Part shown: positions 1-9,396 of the stretch, piece by piece
Numbering within the stretch: the stretch's first letter is position 1
How the letters are laid out: the number at the start of each line of letters is the position of its first letter
Origin: an uncultured Dorea sp.
GTDB taxonomy: Bacteria; Bacillota_A; Clostridia; Lachnospirales; Lachnospiraceae
NCBI GenBank assembly: GCA_910578865.1
Contig: CAJTRM010000003.1
Span: 112,142 to 176,141, forward strand
Direction of reading: 5' to 3'
DNA: 64,000 bases
Program-made: the position numbers and the translations under genes
Notes under the pieces: model-generated
Seen by the model: only the letters and a program-made list of their open reading frames with translations
Told to the model about the DNA's origin: nothing
Databases searched by the model: none

Positions 1-2363
1 AATATTATGTGAAAGTGCGGATCTGGGATGAGCAGGAGCAGAACTCAGAGTGGTCTGCTCCAGAAGCATTTTTCACTGGTATATTGGATCCGGACGAATG
101 GGAAGCGTCTTTCATAACGGCGGAAACAAAGGACGATGCAGAAAAATCGGCGTCGGAATATGTGTATAAGAGTATATCTGTAAAGGCCGCGGTCAGGAGA
201 GTTACAGTCTGTGCCAGCGCCCTTGGACTGTATACTTTGTATATCAATGGAAAAAGACGTACAGAAACAGAGCTGGCGCCGGGCTGGACCTCTTATCATA
301 AGCATCTGCTGTATCAGACATATGATGTGACGGATACGGTTGCCTGTGGAGAAAATGAGATAGGACTGCTGGTGGGGGCTGGCTGGTACAAAGGGGTCAT
401 GGGGCCATACCTTCAGCGAAACCATTATGGAGTTCTGACCGCAGCACTGTGCCAGATCAGGGTGGAATATGAAGATGGAACCACCGAGGTGTTTGGTACG
501 GATGAGAGCTGGTGTGCAAAGGAAGGGCCGGTTACCTTTTCCGAAATATATGACGGAGAGATTTTTGACGCCAGGAAAAACGGAATCTGCAGATGTGCAG
601 AGGAGGTAAAGGAGTTGCCGGTCAGACGCTTAGACGTAGATAAATGTATACTCTGGGCTCAGCCGGGCGGCTGGGTCAGGGTCATGGAAACTATAAGACC
701 CGTCAGGATATTTACGACCCCAAAAGGGGAGACGGTTGCAGATATGGGAAAGAATATAGCCGGCCGTCCTGAGATCAGGGCGAAAGCCTGCAGAGGGGCA
801 AAGTTTGAACTGCAGTGTTTCGAGATTCTGGACAATGATGGAAATGTTTATACGGACAACCTGAGGACAGCGAAACAGACGATCATATATTACAGCCGGG
901 ACGATAGTGAGTTTGTGTATACGCCTCATTTTACGTTCCAGGGTTTCCGGTATATTTACGTAAAGTCGTGGCCGGGCGGACTGACGGCAGAAAGTATCAG
1001 AGGGCAGGTGCTCTACAGCAGTATGGAGCAGACCGGGTACTTTGAGACATCAGATACAATGCTGAACCGGCTCAATGAAAATATTCTCCAGAGTCTGAAG
1101 GGCAACTTTGTAGATGTGCCTATGGATTGTCCTCAGAGGGATGAGCGTATGGGCTGGACCGGAGACGCACAGATCTTCTGTAGTACGGCATGCTTTCTTA
1201 TGGATACCTACAGTTTTTACAGAAAATGGCTCGTTGACCTGAGGTGTGACCAGAAGGAGAACGGCGGTATTCCTCATGTGATTCCGGACATTGTGACCGG
1301 GACAGAGGTTCGTGGATTCCTGCGTCAGGGAACTGACTCGGCCGCGGCCTGGGCGGACGCCGCTACTTTGATCCCATGGAAGCTTTACACAGTATATGGA
1401 GATGAAAGCATTATTTTTGAACAATACGCCTCCATGAAAAAATGGGTGGATTTTATGAGAAAAAGAGCCCGGGGAGCAGTCTGGAGTTATAAGCTTCAGT
1501 TCGGGGACTGGGTGGCGCTGGATGCACAAGAGGGAAGCTATTTTGGGGCGACTCCGAATGAATACGTAAGTGCAGTATACTATCTTGTATCGACGCAGAT
1601 CCTATATCGGGCGGCTCAGGTTGTAGGAGAGGAAACGGACTATTGCACCTATCAGAAGCTATATGAAAAGAATCTGGAAGACTTTCGCAGGAGATATTTT
1701 ACAGAGGAAGGAAGGCTCAATATCGATACTCAGACTGCAGTGGTTCTGGCACTGTATTTTAAGCTTGCGCCAAAAGAGTATACGGCAGGTCTTGTAGAGC
1801 AGCTGAAAAATCTTCTGGATAAATATAAGGGGCATCTTGTCACCGGCTTCGTGGGAACGCCGTATATATGCTTTGCGTTGAGTGAGAACGGCGCGGAAAA
1901 GGGGGCTTATGATCTGCTGAAAAGGGAGGATATGCCTTCCTGGCTCTATCAGATCACAAAAGGAGCCACGACGATCTGGGAGCATTGGGACGGGCTTAAG
2001 GAAGACGGTACCTTGTGGGATCCGCATATGAACTCATTTAATCATTATGCCTACGGAGCGATAGGAGACTGGATGTATAAGGTGCTGCTGGGAGTGAGGG
2101 AAGACAGCGATGCTCCCGGATACAGGCATTTTTCGGTCTGTCCGTATATTCCGGAGAATCTGGAACATGTGAAAGGAAGCTACACTTCCGTTTACGGGGA
2201 GATTGCCGTATCGTGGAAGCAGCGAGAGGGGAAGGTTTATCTGGATGTATTAATCCCGGTGAATACAACTGCCGATATCGGTCTGCACAACATCGGCATA
2301 CAGGATAAAAATGTGGGCTCCGGAACATATGAATTTGTTTACAGTCTGGAGGGTAGAGAATGA
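1..2363 (+). CDS. Alpha-L-rhamnosidase, GH78 family (5' end outside window)
   Basis: The reading frame is open from the first bases (Tyr-Tyr-Val before the first GTG at 9), so the gene begins upstream and 784+ residues are visible. The N-terminal part resembles the beta-sandwich modules of bacterial rhamnosidases. Near residue 370 the GH78 signature DCPQRDERMGWTGD carries the Asp/Glu catalytic cluster, and TIWEHWDG near residue 657 supplies the second catalytic Glu of the family. The predicted role is release of terminal L-rhamnose from plant glycans or glycosides. There is no sign of a signal peptide in the visible part. It overlaps the next gene by 4 bp (ATGA), so the two are translationally coupled. 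Confidence 0.9.
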   Translation, partial: YYVKVRIWDEQEQNSEWSAPEAFFTGILDPDEWEASFITAETKDDAEKSASEYVYKSISVKAAVRRVTVCASALGLYTLYINGKRRTETELAPGWTSYHKHLLYQTYDVTDTVACGENEIGLLVGAGWYKGVMGPYLQRNHYGVLTAALCQIRVEYEDGTTEVFGTDESWCAKEGPVTFSEIYDGEIFDARKNGICRCAEEVKELPVRRLDVDKCILWAQPGGWVRVMETIRPVRIFTTPKGETVADMGKNIAGRPEIRAKACRGAKFELQCFEILDNDGNVYTDNLRTAKQTIIYYSRDDSEFVYTPHFTFQGFRYIYVKSWPGGLTAESIRGQVLYSSMEQTGYFETSDTMLNRLNENILQSLKGNFVDVPMDCPQRDERMGWTGDAQIFCSTACFLMDTYSFYRKWLVDLRCDQKENGGIPHVIPDIVTGTEVRGFLRQGTDSAAAWADAATLIPWKLYTVYGDESIIFEQYASMKKWVDFMRKRARGAVWSYKLQFGDWVALDAQEGSYFGATPNEYVSAVYYLVSTQILYRAAQVVGEETDYCTYQKLYEKNLEDFRRRYFTEEGRLNIDTQTAVVLALYFKLAPKEYTAGLVEQLKNLLDKYKGHLVTGFVGTPYICFALSENGAEKGAYDLLKREDMPSWLYQITKGATTIWEHWDGLKEDGTLWDPHMNSFNHYAYGAIGDWMYKVLLGVREDSDAPGYRHFSVCPYIPENLEHVKGSYTSVYGEIAVSWKQREGKVYLDVLIPVNTTADIGLHNIGIQDKNVGSGTYEFVYSLEGRE

Positions 2364-3139
2364 AATTGGGATGTTTTGGAAATACAGGACAGATCCGTGA
2401 AATAGAAAAAGCAGGGTTTGACTTTGCGGAACTGGATATCTGTGAGCTGGTGAGCTTGTCGGAAGAGGAATTTGAGGAATTCAGGGCGGGGGCCTGTGCG
2501 GGAGGCTTATCCTATGATGTGTTTTCGGGTCTGCTTCCCTTAAGCCTCAGGCTGTATGAACCTTCTTTTGATGAGGAGTACTGGCTGGAGCATATTGAAA
2601 CAGGGGCAATGAGAGCTTCAAAAATGGGCGCGCTGCTGATTCCGTTCGGAGCGGGAAAATGCCGGAGCATACCTGAGGGCCTGGAAGGGAGAAGGGAAGA
2701 GTGCGAAAAAAAGCTTATCGGCTTTGTACAGAAAATCTGTAATATTTTCCGGCGCTATCATATGATTCTTGCAATAGAGCCTCTTGGAAGGCGTAATTCC
2801 AACTTTCTGAATACGATTGAAGAGACGGCTGAATTTGCACACAGGACAGGGTGCGGTAACTGCCGGATCATGTGTGACCTGAGACACATGACCTGCAGCG
2901 GAGAAGAGCCTGGGGTCATTCAGAAGTACGCGGACGATATCGTCCATGCCCATATTGACTATCCGGCAGGCAGAAGAAGGTTATTCCCGAACCGCAGGGA
3001 CGGGTTTGATTATTTACCGTATTTGCAAGCGCTGAAGGAGGCTGAGTATAAGGGGAGGCTTACAATAGAAGCGGCAGATTATGATGACTTTCTGGCGGAG
3101 GCGTCGGAAGGGTGCAGATATATAAGAGGGCTTTTGTAA
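2360..3139 (+). CDS. Sugar phosphate isomerase/epimerase (AP endonuclease 2-type TIM barrel)
   Basis: A 259-aa cytoplasmic protein of the xylose isomerase-like TIM barrel superfamily. Recognisable strand-end motifs are the N-terminal MKLGCFGNTGQ, AIEPLGRR near residue 140, the metal-site stretch CDLRHM near residue 175, VHAHIDYP near 195 and LTIEAADYD near 235. These place Glu, Asp, His and Glu at the usual divalent-metal positions. Its substrate cannot be read from the sequence. Coupling to the rhamnosidase suggests isomerisation or epimerisation of a released deoxy sugar or other glycoside product. It ends inside a terminator hairpin, so it is the last gene of the operon. Confidence 0.75.
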   Translation: MKLGCFGNTGQIREIEKAGFDFAELDICELVSLSEEEFEEFRAGACAGGLSYDVFSGLLPLSLRLYEPSFDEEYWLEHIETGAMRASKMGALLIPFGAGKCRSIPEGLEGRREECEKKLIGFVQKICNIFRRYHMILAIEPLGRRNSNFLNTIEETAEFAHRTGCGNCRIMCDLRHMTCSGEEPGVIQKYADDIVHAHIDYPAGRRRLFPNRRDGFDYLPYLQALKEAEYKGRLTIEAADYDDFLAEASEGCRYIRGLL

Positions 3140-3155
3140 GGCTCTCTTATTTTTA
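3122..3155 (+). terminator. Rho-independent terminator of the rhamnosidase operon
   Basis: ATAAGAGGGC (3122-3131) pairs with GCTCTCTTAT (3141-3150) with one G-U pair and is followed by TTTTTAT. The stop codon of the isomerase gene lies in the loop. Confidence 0.8.
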
Positions 3156-3173
3156 TGCATTTTTCAGCGGCAG

Positions 3174-3199
3174 GTTTTGATGCCATATATCATCAAAAC
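3174..3199. promoter_or_regulatory. Perfect inverted repeat, candidate upstream activator site
   Basis: GTTTTGATG (3174-3182) and CATCAAAAC (3191-3199) form a perfect 9-bp inverted repeat with an 8-bp spacer. It lies about 190 bp upstream of the sigma-54 promoter at 3364, a usual distance for the enhancer site of a sigma-54 activator. The rest of 3200-3360 holds no gene. A 61-codon open frame here looks non-coding. Confidence 0.45.
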
Positions 3200-3363
3200 T
3201 ATGCCGAAAATCATCATCACCCGGATGTCCGGCCTGCCGGATCCGAAAAAAATATTTATTTTTTCATAAAAATACTCCTGTGTGAGTGGAATTTAAGCAA
3301 AAAACAAGCAAAATACAGTCAAAAACAACATACATTGTAAAAATGCGGCAGAAAATGAAACAT

Positions 3364-3380
3364 TGGCACAAAACTTGCTT
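3364..3380 (+). promoter_or_regulatory. Sigma-54 (-24/-12) promoter
   Basis: TTGGCACAAAACTTGCTT matches the sigma-54 consensus TGGCAC-N5-TTGC. The invariant GG (3365-3366) and GC (3377-3378) are exactly 10 bp apart. The predicted start is near 3390, about 70 bp before the transporter gene. A sigma-54 activator gene lies at the other end of the same cluster (6712). Confidence 0.85.
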
Positions 3381-3458
3381 AAATAAATATATAAAGGATG
3401 TGCACAAACCAAAATAAAAGACAGAACTACAAAAGAGTGAGAAAAAGGAGGGTTAATC

Positions 3459-4515
3459 ATGGATTATAACTTAATCAAACTGGTGATTGTTTTCGCGATT
3501 ATCGTTGCGATCATCTGGGCGAAAAAACCACTACACTGGGCATTCATTGCCGGAATCATAGCGACGGCGCTGATCTGTATGATTCCGGTGGATCAATGCG
3601 GCAAAGTAATATGGAGCGTCGTCACTGACTGGGGTAAGATGGCAATTGTACTTGACATTTACCTGATTACTTTTCTGCAGAGGTTGCTTGATAAGAGAAA
3701 ACAGATTCAGCTGGCGCAGGTGGATATGATCAATCTGTTTAACAACCGCATTGTCAATGCGCTTTTAATTCTGATCATTATCGGATTTCTTCCGTCACCG
3801 GCTGCCCATCCCCAGCTTTGTGGTCGCAATGCTTCCGCCGGTGATCGTCCTGTTTGTTGTCGGCTATTTTGTATATTTAAGAAAGCTTCCGACAAAAACA
3901 GGTATGGAGATCACGGTCACGAAGAAAGAGGCGGCCATCGGCTTGTTCAAACATATCTGGTCTCTGGTTCTGATCATGGTTCTGATCATGGGCGTGGGAC
4001 TGTCGGTAGAGATTTCCATCGGCATCGTTCTGCTGCTGTGCTTTATCGTTTATAAAGTAACACCGAAGGAGATTGTTGAGTTGCTGCCGAAAGCATTTGA
4101 TAAGGTTATGATCCTGTCTACGCTGATGATCTTTATCTTCCAGGGCTTCCTGTCACATGCAGGTATTCTGGCTTCCCTTATTTCTGCTTTCCAGGCGCTG
4201 CCGATCCCGGCATTCATTATGTTTGCACTGCTTATTTTTGTCGGCGGAGTCCTTACAGGGGCACAGGGAATCATCGCGGTTGTTGCGCCTCTTGCGTTTG
4301 CAGCAATTCCGGGCTTCGGAATTCCGCTGGTTATGCTGCTGGGCTGTTTCGCATGGGCATCCAACCAGCTCTCACCGACACATGTATGTGTTGTGGTGGC
4401 AGCTAACTATTTCAAAGTAGATTTCAGCGACATGGTTAAAAAGGTCATTCCGTGTCTTGCTGTATATCTGGTGTTCGCTTTCCTGTACTATCATGTGCTG
4501 CTGCTGTTTATGTAG
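3459..4515 (+). pseudogene. DUF401-like integral membrane transporter, disrupted by internal deletion and frameshift
   Basis: The N-terminal ~115 residues (from ATG 3459, good GGAGG site) are in one frame and the C-terminal ~238 residues (from about 3802 to 4515) in another. Both halves are strongly hydrophobic and resemble consecutive parts of one DUF401-type permease. The first ends at GFLPSPAA and the second resumes at PSFVVAMLPP. In relatives I would expect a stretch of some tens of residues between these motifs, so the junction near 3801-3806 is best read as a deletion that also shifts frame. By context it may have imported the substrate of the dihydropyrimidinase. Family assignment is from pattern memory only. 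Confidence 0.7.
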
Positions 4516-4616
4516 TGAGGTAAAATGCGGCGGACCAGGTTCATGCTTTTTGCTGCGGGGAAGAGAATTACATAATTACAATATTACAAAAGATTTTATT
4601 TTAGGAGGAAAACATT

Positions 4617-5141
4617 ATGGCAATCTGTAAAGAACAAATCGAGAAAATCAAAGAGGCGGCTCTCTGGAACTTTTATAACGGACTGAACTGCTGTGAAAGT
4701 GTATATGAGGCAATGATTTCAAGCGGAGTGCTCTCAGATGAGGAGGCACCGTACCATACATGCGCTATGTGCGCGGGCTTTGGCGGAGGCGTCGGCATGA
4801 CAGGACTGACCTGCGGCGCACTGTCAGGGGCGATCCTGTCAGTCAGTGCGAAACAGGGGCGTAAGGATCCAAAGGCCGAGAAACCGGACGGACTCTATGA
4901 TGTAGAGTACCGCCGCTACAACAACATGGTAAGTGATTTTACAGAGGCTATGGGAAGCCCTCTGTGCAGGGAGATCTGTAAAGGGAACGTAGGAGATCCG
5001 GAGCGCTGGGGAGGCAAGGAGCGGAAAGACCATTGTGCCAACTGTATTACGGCCGGTGTAGAGATTGCATGTAAATACCTGGATCTCACGACAGAAGAAA
5101 TCGGGGAATTCTCATGGAAGAACAATGTAGCAGGATTTTAG
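4617..5141 (+). CDS. C_GCAxxG_C_C family putative redox protein
   Basis: A 174-aa Cys-rich soluble protein with ATG at 4617 behind AGGAGG. The family pattern is visible in order: NCCES near residue 23, CAGFGGGVGMTGLTCGALSG around 50-70 (GCA/CG core) and further Cys near 120 and 140 (CREIC, CANC). The family is thought to bind redox cofactors or act in thiol redox chemistry, but no reaction is established. It sits between the broken transporter and the dihydropyrimidinase, downstream of the sigma-54 promoter and probably in that operon. Confidence 0.8.
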   Translation: MAICKEQIEKIKEAALWNFYNGLNCCESVYEAMISSGVLSDEEAPYHTCAMCAGFGGGVGMTGLTCGALSGAILSVSAKQGRKDPKAEKPDGLYDVEYRRYNNMVSDFTEAMGSPLCREICKGNVGDPERWGGKERKDHCANCITAGVEIACKYLDLTTEEIGEFSWKNNVAGF

Positions 5142-5174
5142 GCTTGGATTTTAAGATGACAGGAGTCTATGAGT

Positions 5175-6569
5175 ATGAAAAATTTGATTAAAGGTGGAAC
5201 GATTGTAACAGCTTCTAACGAGTACACTGCCGATATCCTCATGGAGGACGGCAGGATATCAGCGATCGGAAAAGATCTGGAATGTGCCGGCGCGCAGGTT
5301 TATGATGCCTCCGGAAAATATGTCCTTCCGGGCGGCGTTGACCAGCATGTTCACTTCTCCTTTGAGTTCAACGGTGCAAAGGTAAGAGGATTTGAGACGT
5401 CTGACGCCGCAGTTGCAGGCGGGACAACGACAGTTATTGAGTTCGTCAACCAGGTCAGGGGGAAAGGGCTTGTGGATTCCATAGAAGATTACCGCAGGGA
5501 AAATGCGGAAAATGTTGCCATGGCCGACTATTCCTTTCATATCGTTATGACCGATCCGAGGGAAGAGGTTATTGAAGAAATCCCGTCGCTTGTGGAGGCA
5601 GGGTATCCGACCATGAAGCTGTTCATGGCATATAAAGGAATGTTCTTCCATGCAGATGACGATGCCATCTTAAAAGCATTGAAGAAAGGGAAGGAAGCCG
5701 GAATTACAGTGATGGTCCACGCGGAAAACGCAGACATGATTGACGTGCTTCAAAAGGAGCTGATCGCCAAGGGACAGACCGGCCCTTATGGCCATGTGCT
5801 TTCGAGGCCGCCTGTAGTAGAGGCCGAGGCCACAAGGCGGGCAATCTATCTTGCACAGCTTGCCGATGCGCCGTTATACATTGTGCATGTTTCCTGCAGG
5901 GAGGCGCTTGAGGAAATCGCACGGGCATATGACAGCGGCCAGCCTGTTATGGGGGAGACCTGTTCCCATTATCTTACGCTGGATGAATCCAATCTTGCAA
6001 AACCGGATTTTGAGGGCGGGAAGTATGTATGCTCCCCGGCCCTGCGGACACAGGATCATTTTGAAGATTTGTGGAAAGGAATCAATAACGGCTGGTTAAA
6101 CGCCGTCAGTTCCGATCACTGCGGATTTGACTGGAAAGACCAGAAGCATATGGGAGAGGATGACTTCAGGAATATCCCCAACGGAGCGCCGGGGCTTGAG
6201 AACCGGCTTCAGGTACTTTGGACTTATGGCGTGGAGGCGGGAAAGATCACACGCCAGAAACTGGTAGACATCTATGCTTCTGCACCGGCGAGGAATAACG
6301 GCCTTGATTATTGTAAAGGCTATATCGAGGTAGGGTATGACGCAGATGTCGTTATTTACGACCCGGAGTACAGAGGCGTATTTTCTAATGAGAAATCCCG
6401 TCACGGCGTAGACTACTGTGCATATGAAGGGATGGAACAGAAAGGAAAGGTAGATACCGTATTCCTCAGAGGAAATGTGGTAGTGAAAGACGGAGAATAT
6501 TGCGGGAATAAGGGTGACGGAAGGCTTGTCAAAGGAAAGCCTTATGGAACCATGTACAAAGAAAGATGA
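5175..6569 (+). CDS. hydA: Dihydropyrimidinase / D-hydantoinase
   Basis: An amidohydrolase-superfamily enzyme of about 464 aa that hydrolyses dihydropyrimidines or 5-substituted hydantoins to N-carbamoyl amino acids. The binuclear metal site is visible: HVH after GGVDQ (about residue 58), the carboxylated Lys in MKLFMAYKG (about 148), His in MVHAENADM, His in YIVHVSC and Asp in VSSDHCGF (about 312). Two ATGs occur, at 5169 and 5175. The AGGAG at 5161-5165 is too close to the first, so 5175 is preferred. It is the last structural gene of the sigma-54 cluster and is followed by a terminator. It appears intact although its neighbours are broken. Confidence 0.9.
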   Translation: MKNLIKGGTIVTASNEYTADILMEDGRISAIGKDLECAGAQVYDASGKYVLPGGVDQHVHFSFEFNGAKVRGFETSDAAVAGGTTTVIEFVNQVRGKGLVDSIEDYRRENAENVAMADYSFHIVMTDPREEVIEEIPSLVEAGYPTMKLFMAYKGMFFHADDDAILKALKKGKEAGITVMVHAENADMIDVLQKELIAKGQTGPYGHVLSRPPVVEAEATRRAIYLAQLADAPLYIVHVSCREALEEIARAYDSGQPVMGETCSHYLTLDESNLAKPDFEGGKYVCSPALRTQDHFEDLWKGINNGWLNAVSSDHCGFDWKDQKHMGEDDFRNIPNGAPGLENRLQVLWTYGVEAGKITRQKLVDIYASAPARNNGLDYCKGYIEVGYDADVVIYDPEYRGVFSNEKSRHGVDYCAYEGMEQKGKVDTVFLRGNVVVKDGEYCGNKGDGRLVKGKPYGTMYKER

Positions 6570-6598
6570 TCAGATCCCCGAAAGACTGTAGATCAATG

Positions 6599-6637
6599 AG
6601 ACAGAGGAGCAGCCAGGCCTGCTTCCTCTGTCTTTCT
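6599..6637 (+). terminator. Rho-independent terminator after dihydropyrimidinase
   Basis: AGACAGAGGA (6599-6608) pairs perfectly with TCCTCTGTCT (6624-6633). After a one-base bulge GCAG/CTGC extends the stem. The tail is TTTCT. Confidence 0.75.
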
Positions 6638-6711
6638 GAGGTTTTACAGCAGCTCTCCTTGCGGGGCTTTGGGATTCCTGTTTATAATTAAGATCATAGG
6701 AGGGTTTCTTG

Positions 6712-8117
6712 ATGGAAAAAGATTTACAGTATTATAAGGAAGCGTACAGTGAACTGGAAACAATTTTTGAGATGGCATTTGACCAGATTACAGTAGCAGA
6801 CGGAGACGGTGTTTTCCTGCGCGTCAGCAGCATGTGCGGAGAGAATTTCGGAATGCCTAACGAAGAAATCGTGGGGAGCAGTGCATATGAACTGGAGGAA
6901 AAAGGGATTTTCGACAAATCAGCTACTGTAGCCGTATTGGAAGAGAAGAAAGAGATCACGGTCTTTCAGATGACAGGAGCGAAGAGAAAGCTGATGGTAA
7001 CCGGCAAGCCTATTTTTGACGAAAAGGGAAATGTCAAAAGGGTTATCAATATCTCACGGGATATTACAGAGCTTGAGAATCTGAAGCAGCAGATCAGAGA
7101 CCAGGAGGATATGGTAGATACTATGCGTTCCAGCTGCGCCATAAGAACGGGCAGCACGAGATCTTGATCGGTTCCAGTGCAAAGATGCAGGAGGTGGTGC
7201 GTCTTATGGAGCATATAGTGCCCCTTCAGACGACGATACTCCTCCAGGGTGAGACAGGAGTCGGCAAGAGTATGTTCGCCCGGTTTATCCACAACAGCTC
7301 AGTAAACGGCGAACTTCCGTTTATCCAGATCAACTGCGGCGCGATTCCGGAGGAACTTCTGGAATCGGAGTTGTTCGGCTACGTTCCGGGAGCATTTACC
7401 GGAGCTTTAAGGGAGGGGAAAAAGGGCCTGCTGGAAGCCGCAGGGGAAGGGACCGTATTTCTTGACGAGATCTCGGAGCTTCCCCTCCATCTGCAGGTGA
7501 AGTTTCTGCATGCCATCCAGGAGAGGGAGATTATGAGAGTGGGCGCTACGAAGTCCGTAAAGGTGAATGCCAGAATTATCGTGGCGGCCAACAAGGATTT
7601 AAAAGAATTGGTGGCACAGGGGAAATTCAGGGAGGACTTATATTACCGTATCAGTGTGGTGCCGATCCATATCCCGGCGCTTCGGGAGCGGGAAGAGGAC
7701 ATTCTCCAGTATATCCGGTTTTTCTTAAAGATTATGAACGGACGCTATGGGATGGCAAAGGATATTACCTACGGGGCTACGGAGCTTCTCCGGAAATATG
7801 AGTGGCCGGGGAATGTGCGTGAGATGGAGAATGCCATAGAAAGGCTGGTTGTCAGCACTTTTCACGATACGATTACAGAGTCGGATGTCCGCAAAATGTT
7901 TCCTGCAAATAAGGTGAAGGAATTGGAGACGAAAGCGAAGGAGGAGGAAGGGACGGGAGAGCATATGAGTCTTCCCGAACAGCTGAATCAGATGGAAAAG
8001 AGCATTTTAGAGGAGTGCTTCCGGACATATAAGACGACACGGGCCATTGCTTCGGCGCTGGGGATCGATCAGTCTACGGTAGTCAAGAAGCTTAAGAAAT
8101 ATGATATAAAATCGTGA
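6712..8117 (+). pseudogene. PAS / AAA+ / Fis sigma-54-dependent activator, frameshifted
   Basis: ATG 6712 follows AGGAGGG at 6698 with 7-nt spacing and is preferred over the TTG at 6709. The first frame encodes a PAS sensor domain (about residues 10-125) and a short helix, then runs out at 7167. The AAA+ domain continues in another frame: Walker A GETGVGKS, the sigma-54 contact motif GAFTGA, Walker B VFLDEIS, and a Fis-type helix-turn-helix at the end (TTRAIASALGIDQSTV). Reading FQLRHKNG in the second frame from about 7130 shows that a single indel lies near 7118-7132. No ribosome site precedes the second part. An assembly error is possible. Confidence 0.85.
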
Positions 8118-8275
8118 AGTACGGCTCTGTGCAATTTTACCAAAAACCTTTGTGAGAAAGTAGCCAGCTTGAATAACTGAGCGGGATAATTATCCGAAAA
8201 AGGCTCGGATATATCCAAAATAATTTCTGAAAATTACTACATTGTGACGAAAAATTGTGAATTATGCACTAATAA

Positions 8276-8304
8276 TTGACTAAAAATTGTGCATATATTA
8301 CAAT
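8276..8304 (+). promoter_or_regulatory. Sigma-A promoter of the LacI/sugar operon
   Basis: TTGACT (8276-8281), 17-bp spacer, TACAAT (8299-8304). An inverted repeat TATGCAC (8263-8269) / GTGCATA (8289-8295) straddles the -35 element and the spacer, and AAAAATTGTG occurs twice (about 8250 and 8283), so a repressor or activator may bind here. In the rest of 8118-8385 I see only two short palindromes (8184-8195 and 8207-8216). Confidence 0.75.
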
Positions 8305-8384
8305 AAATGCATAAAGAAAAATGATCGATCGAGAAATTATTTCTTACATTATTTCTTTTATGCCAGAGTTTAAGAGGTGAAGGA

Positions 8385-9383
8385 ATGAGTAATATTAAAG
8401 ATGTAGCAAAATTAGCCGGTGTGTCTGTACCTACGGTGTACAAGGTATTTAACCCTTCGTATTATACAAGCAGCAAAGTGCGTAAAAAAGTACTGGATGC
8501 AGTGCGTGAGCTGAATTATACGCACAAGGCGGTGCAGAAGAAGGAAACGCAGACTGCGAAAAAAGTCATCGCCATTTTTATTGACGAGATCTTAAATCCT
8601 TTTTATGAGGCTATGATCTTACAGATCGTCAAAGAGATGGAGCGGCATGACTATGTGCCGATGGTGATGTATACATTCAATAATGCCCGGATCGAGCGGC
8701 AGAACTTTGAACTGGCAATTGCACATCAATGTGACGGGATCATGTTTGTACCGGCTCCGAACGGGGACAGGAGATATGTGGAGCATCTGATCGCAAAGCG
8801 GTATCCGCTTGTGCAGCTGTTCCGGTCTGTCTATAAAGAGCTGGATACCATTATGATCGACGACGAGCTGGGCACTTACCTGGCCGCGCAGCACCTCATC
8901 CAAAGCGGGCATAAAAGAATCATGATGATATCAAAAACCAATCCTGCGATATATATTCAGCGTGAAATGGGATTTACACAGGCTTTTAAGGATGCAAAGC
9001 TTCCGGTCGAGGACGACTGGATCTATATTACCAATTATGTAGACTGTGCAAAGGAAATGATCAAAGAAAAAATCTGCAGACATCAGCCGACGGCCATCCT
9101 TTCAACAGGAGAAAATATCAGTATTAATGTGCTCCAGGCTCTGGCTGAGATGAAGCTGTCCATTCCCGGGGATATCAGTCTGGTCATCTATGACAATGTT
9201 CCGTGGGCGCAGATTTACGGTATTACAACGGTTGCCCATCCTTATGAAAGGATCGGGCAGCTGATCGTAGAATTACTGCATCATCAGTTTGAAAGCATTT
9301 TGCAGGAGAGCAGTGATTCTCCCAGCAGATTAGTTCTGGACCCCACGCTTGAAGCCAGGAATTCAGTAAAAATTATTACATGA
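8385..9383 (+). CDS. LacI family transcriptional regulator
   Basis: 332 aa. The N-terminal LacI helix-turn-helix (IKDVAKLAGVSVPTVYKVFN, residues 4-23) is followed by the hinge and a periplasmic-binding-protein-like effector domain to the end. ATG 8385 is preceded by AGGTGAAGGA. It lies 13 bp before a sugar-binding lipoprotein gene and shares its orientation and probably its transcript. The likely role is control of this sugar ABC/GH32 operon, including itself, with a sugar from sucrose or fructan breakdown as a plausible effector. The Val-Tyr-Lys instead of Val-Ser-Arg in the recognition helix suggests an operator that differs from the LacI norm. Confidence 0.88.
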   Translation: MSNIKDVAKLAGVSVPTVYKVFNPSYYTSSKVRKKVLDAVRELNYTHKAVQKKETQTAKKVIAIFIDEILNPFYEAMILQIVKEMERHDYVPMVMYTFNNARIERQNFELAIAHQCDGIMFVPAPNGDRRYVEHLIAKRYPLVQLFRSVYKELDTIMIDDELGTYLAAQHLIQSGHKRIMMISKTNPAIYIQREMGFTQAFKDAKLPVEDDWIYITNYVDCAKEMIKEKICRHQPTAILSTGENISINVLQALAEMKLSIPGDISLVIYDNVPWAQIYGITTVAHPYERIGQLIVELLHHQFESILQESSDSPSRLVLDPTLEARNSVKIIT

Positions 9384-9396
9384 AAGGGGCTTAATC

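Noticed and set aside
1050..1529. 159-codon minus-strand frame inside the rhamnosidase gene
   Set aside because: It is the shadow of a well-supported GH78 frame and has no ribosome site or recognisable domain.
3155..3340. 61-codon plus-strand frame after the isomerase gene
   Set aside because: It starts in the terminator tail, has no ribosome site and its sequence looks like translated regulatory DNA.
3459..4515. Programmed frameshift in the transporter
   Set aside because: No slippery site is seen, and protein sequence between the two conserved motifs appears to be missing, so a shift alone would not restore it.
6709..8117. Two separate genes, PAS protein and AAA+ protein
   Set aside because: The second frame has no ribosome site and continues the linker and AAA+ domain seamlessly upstream of its first start-like codon; one frameshifted gene is simpler.
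8184..8216. GGATAATTATCC and GGATATATCC as operators
   Set aside because: Short AT-rich palindromes occur by chance, and they are far upstream of the promoter at 8276.
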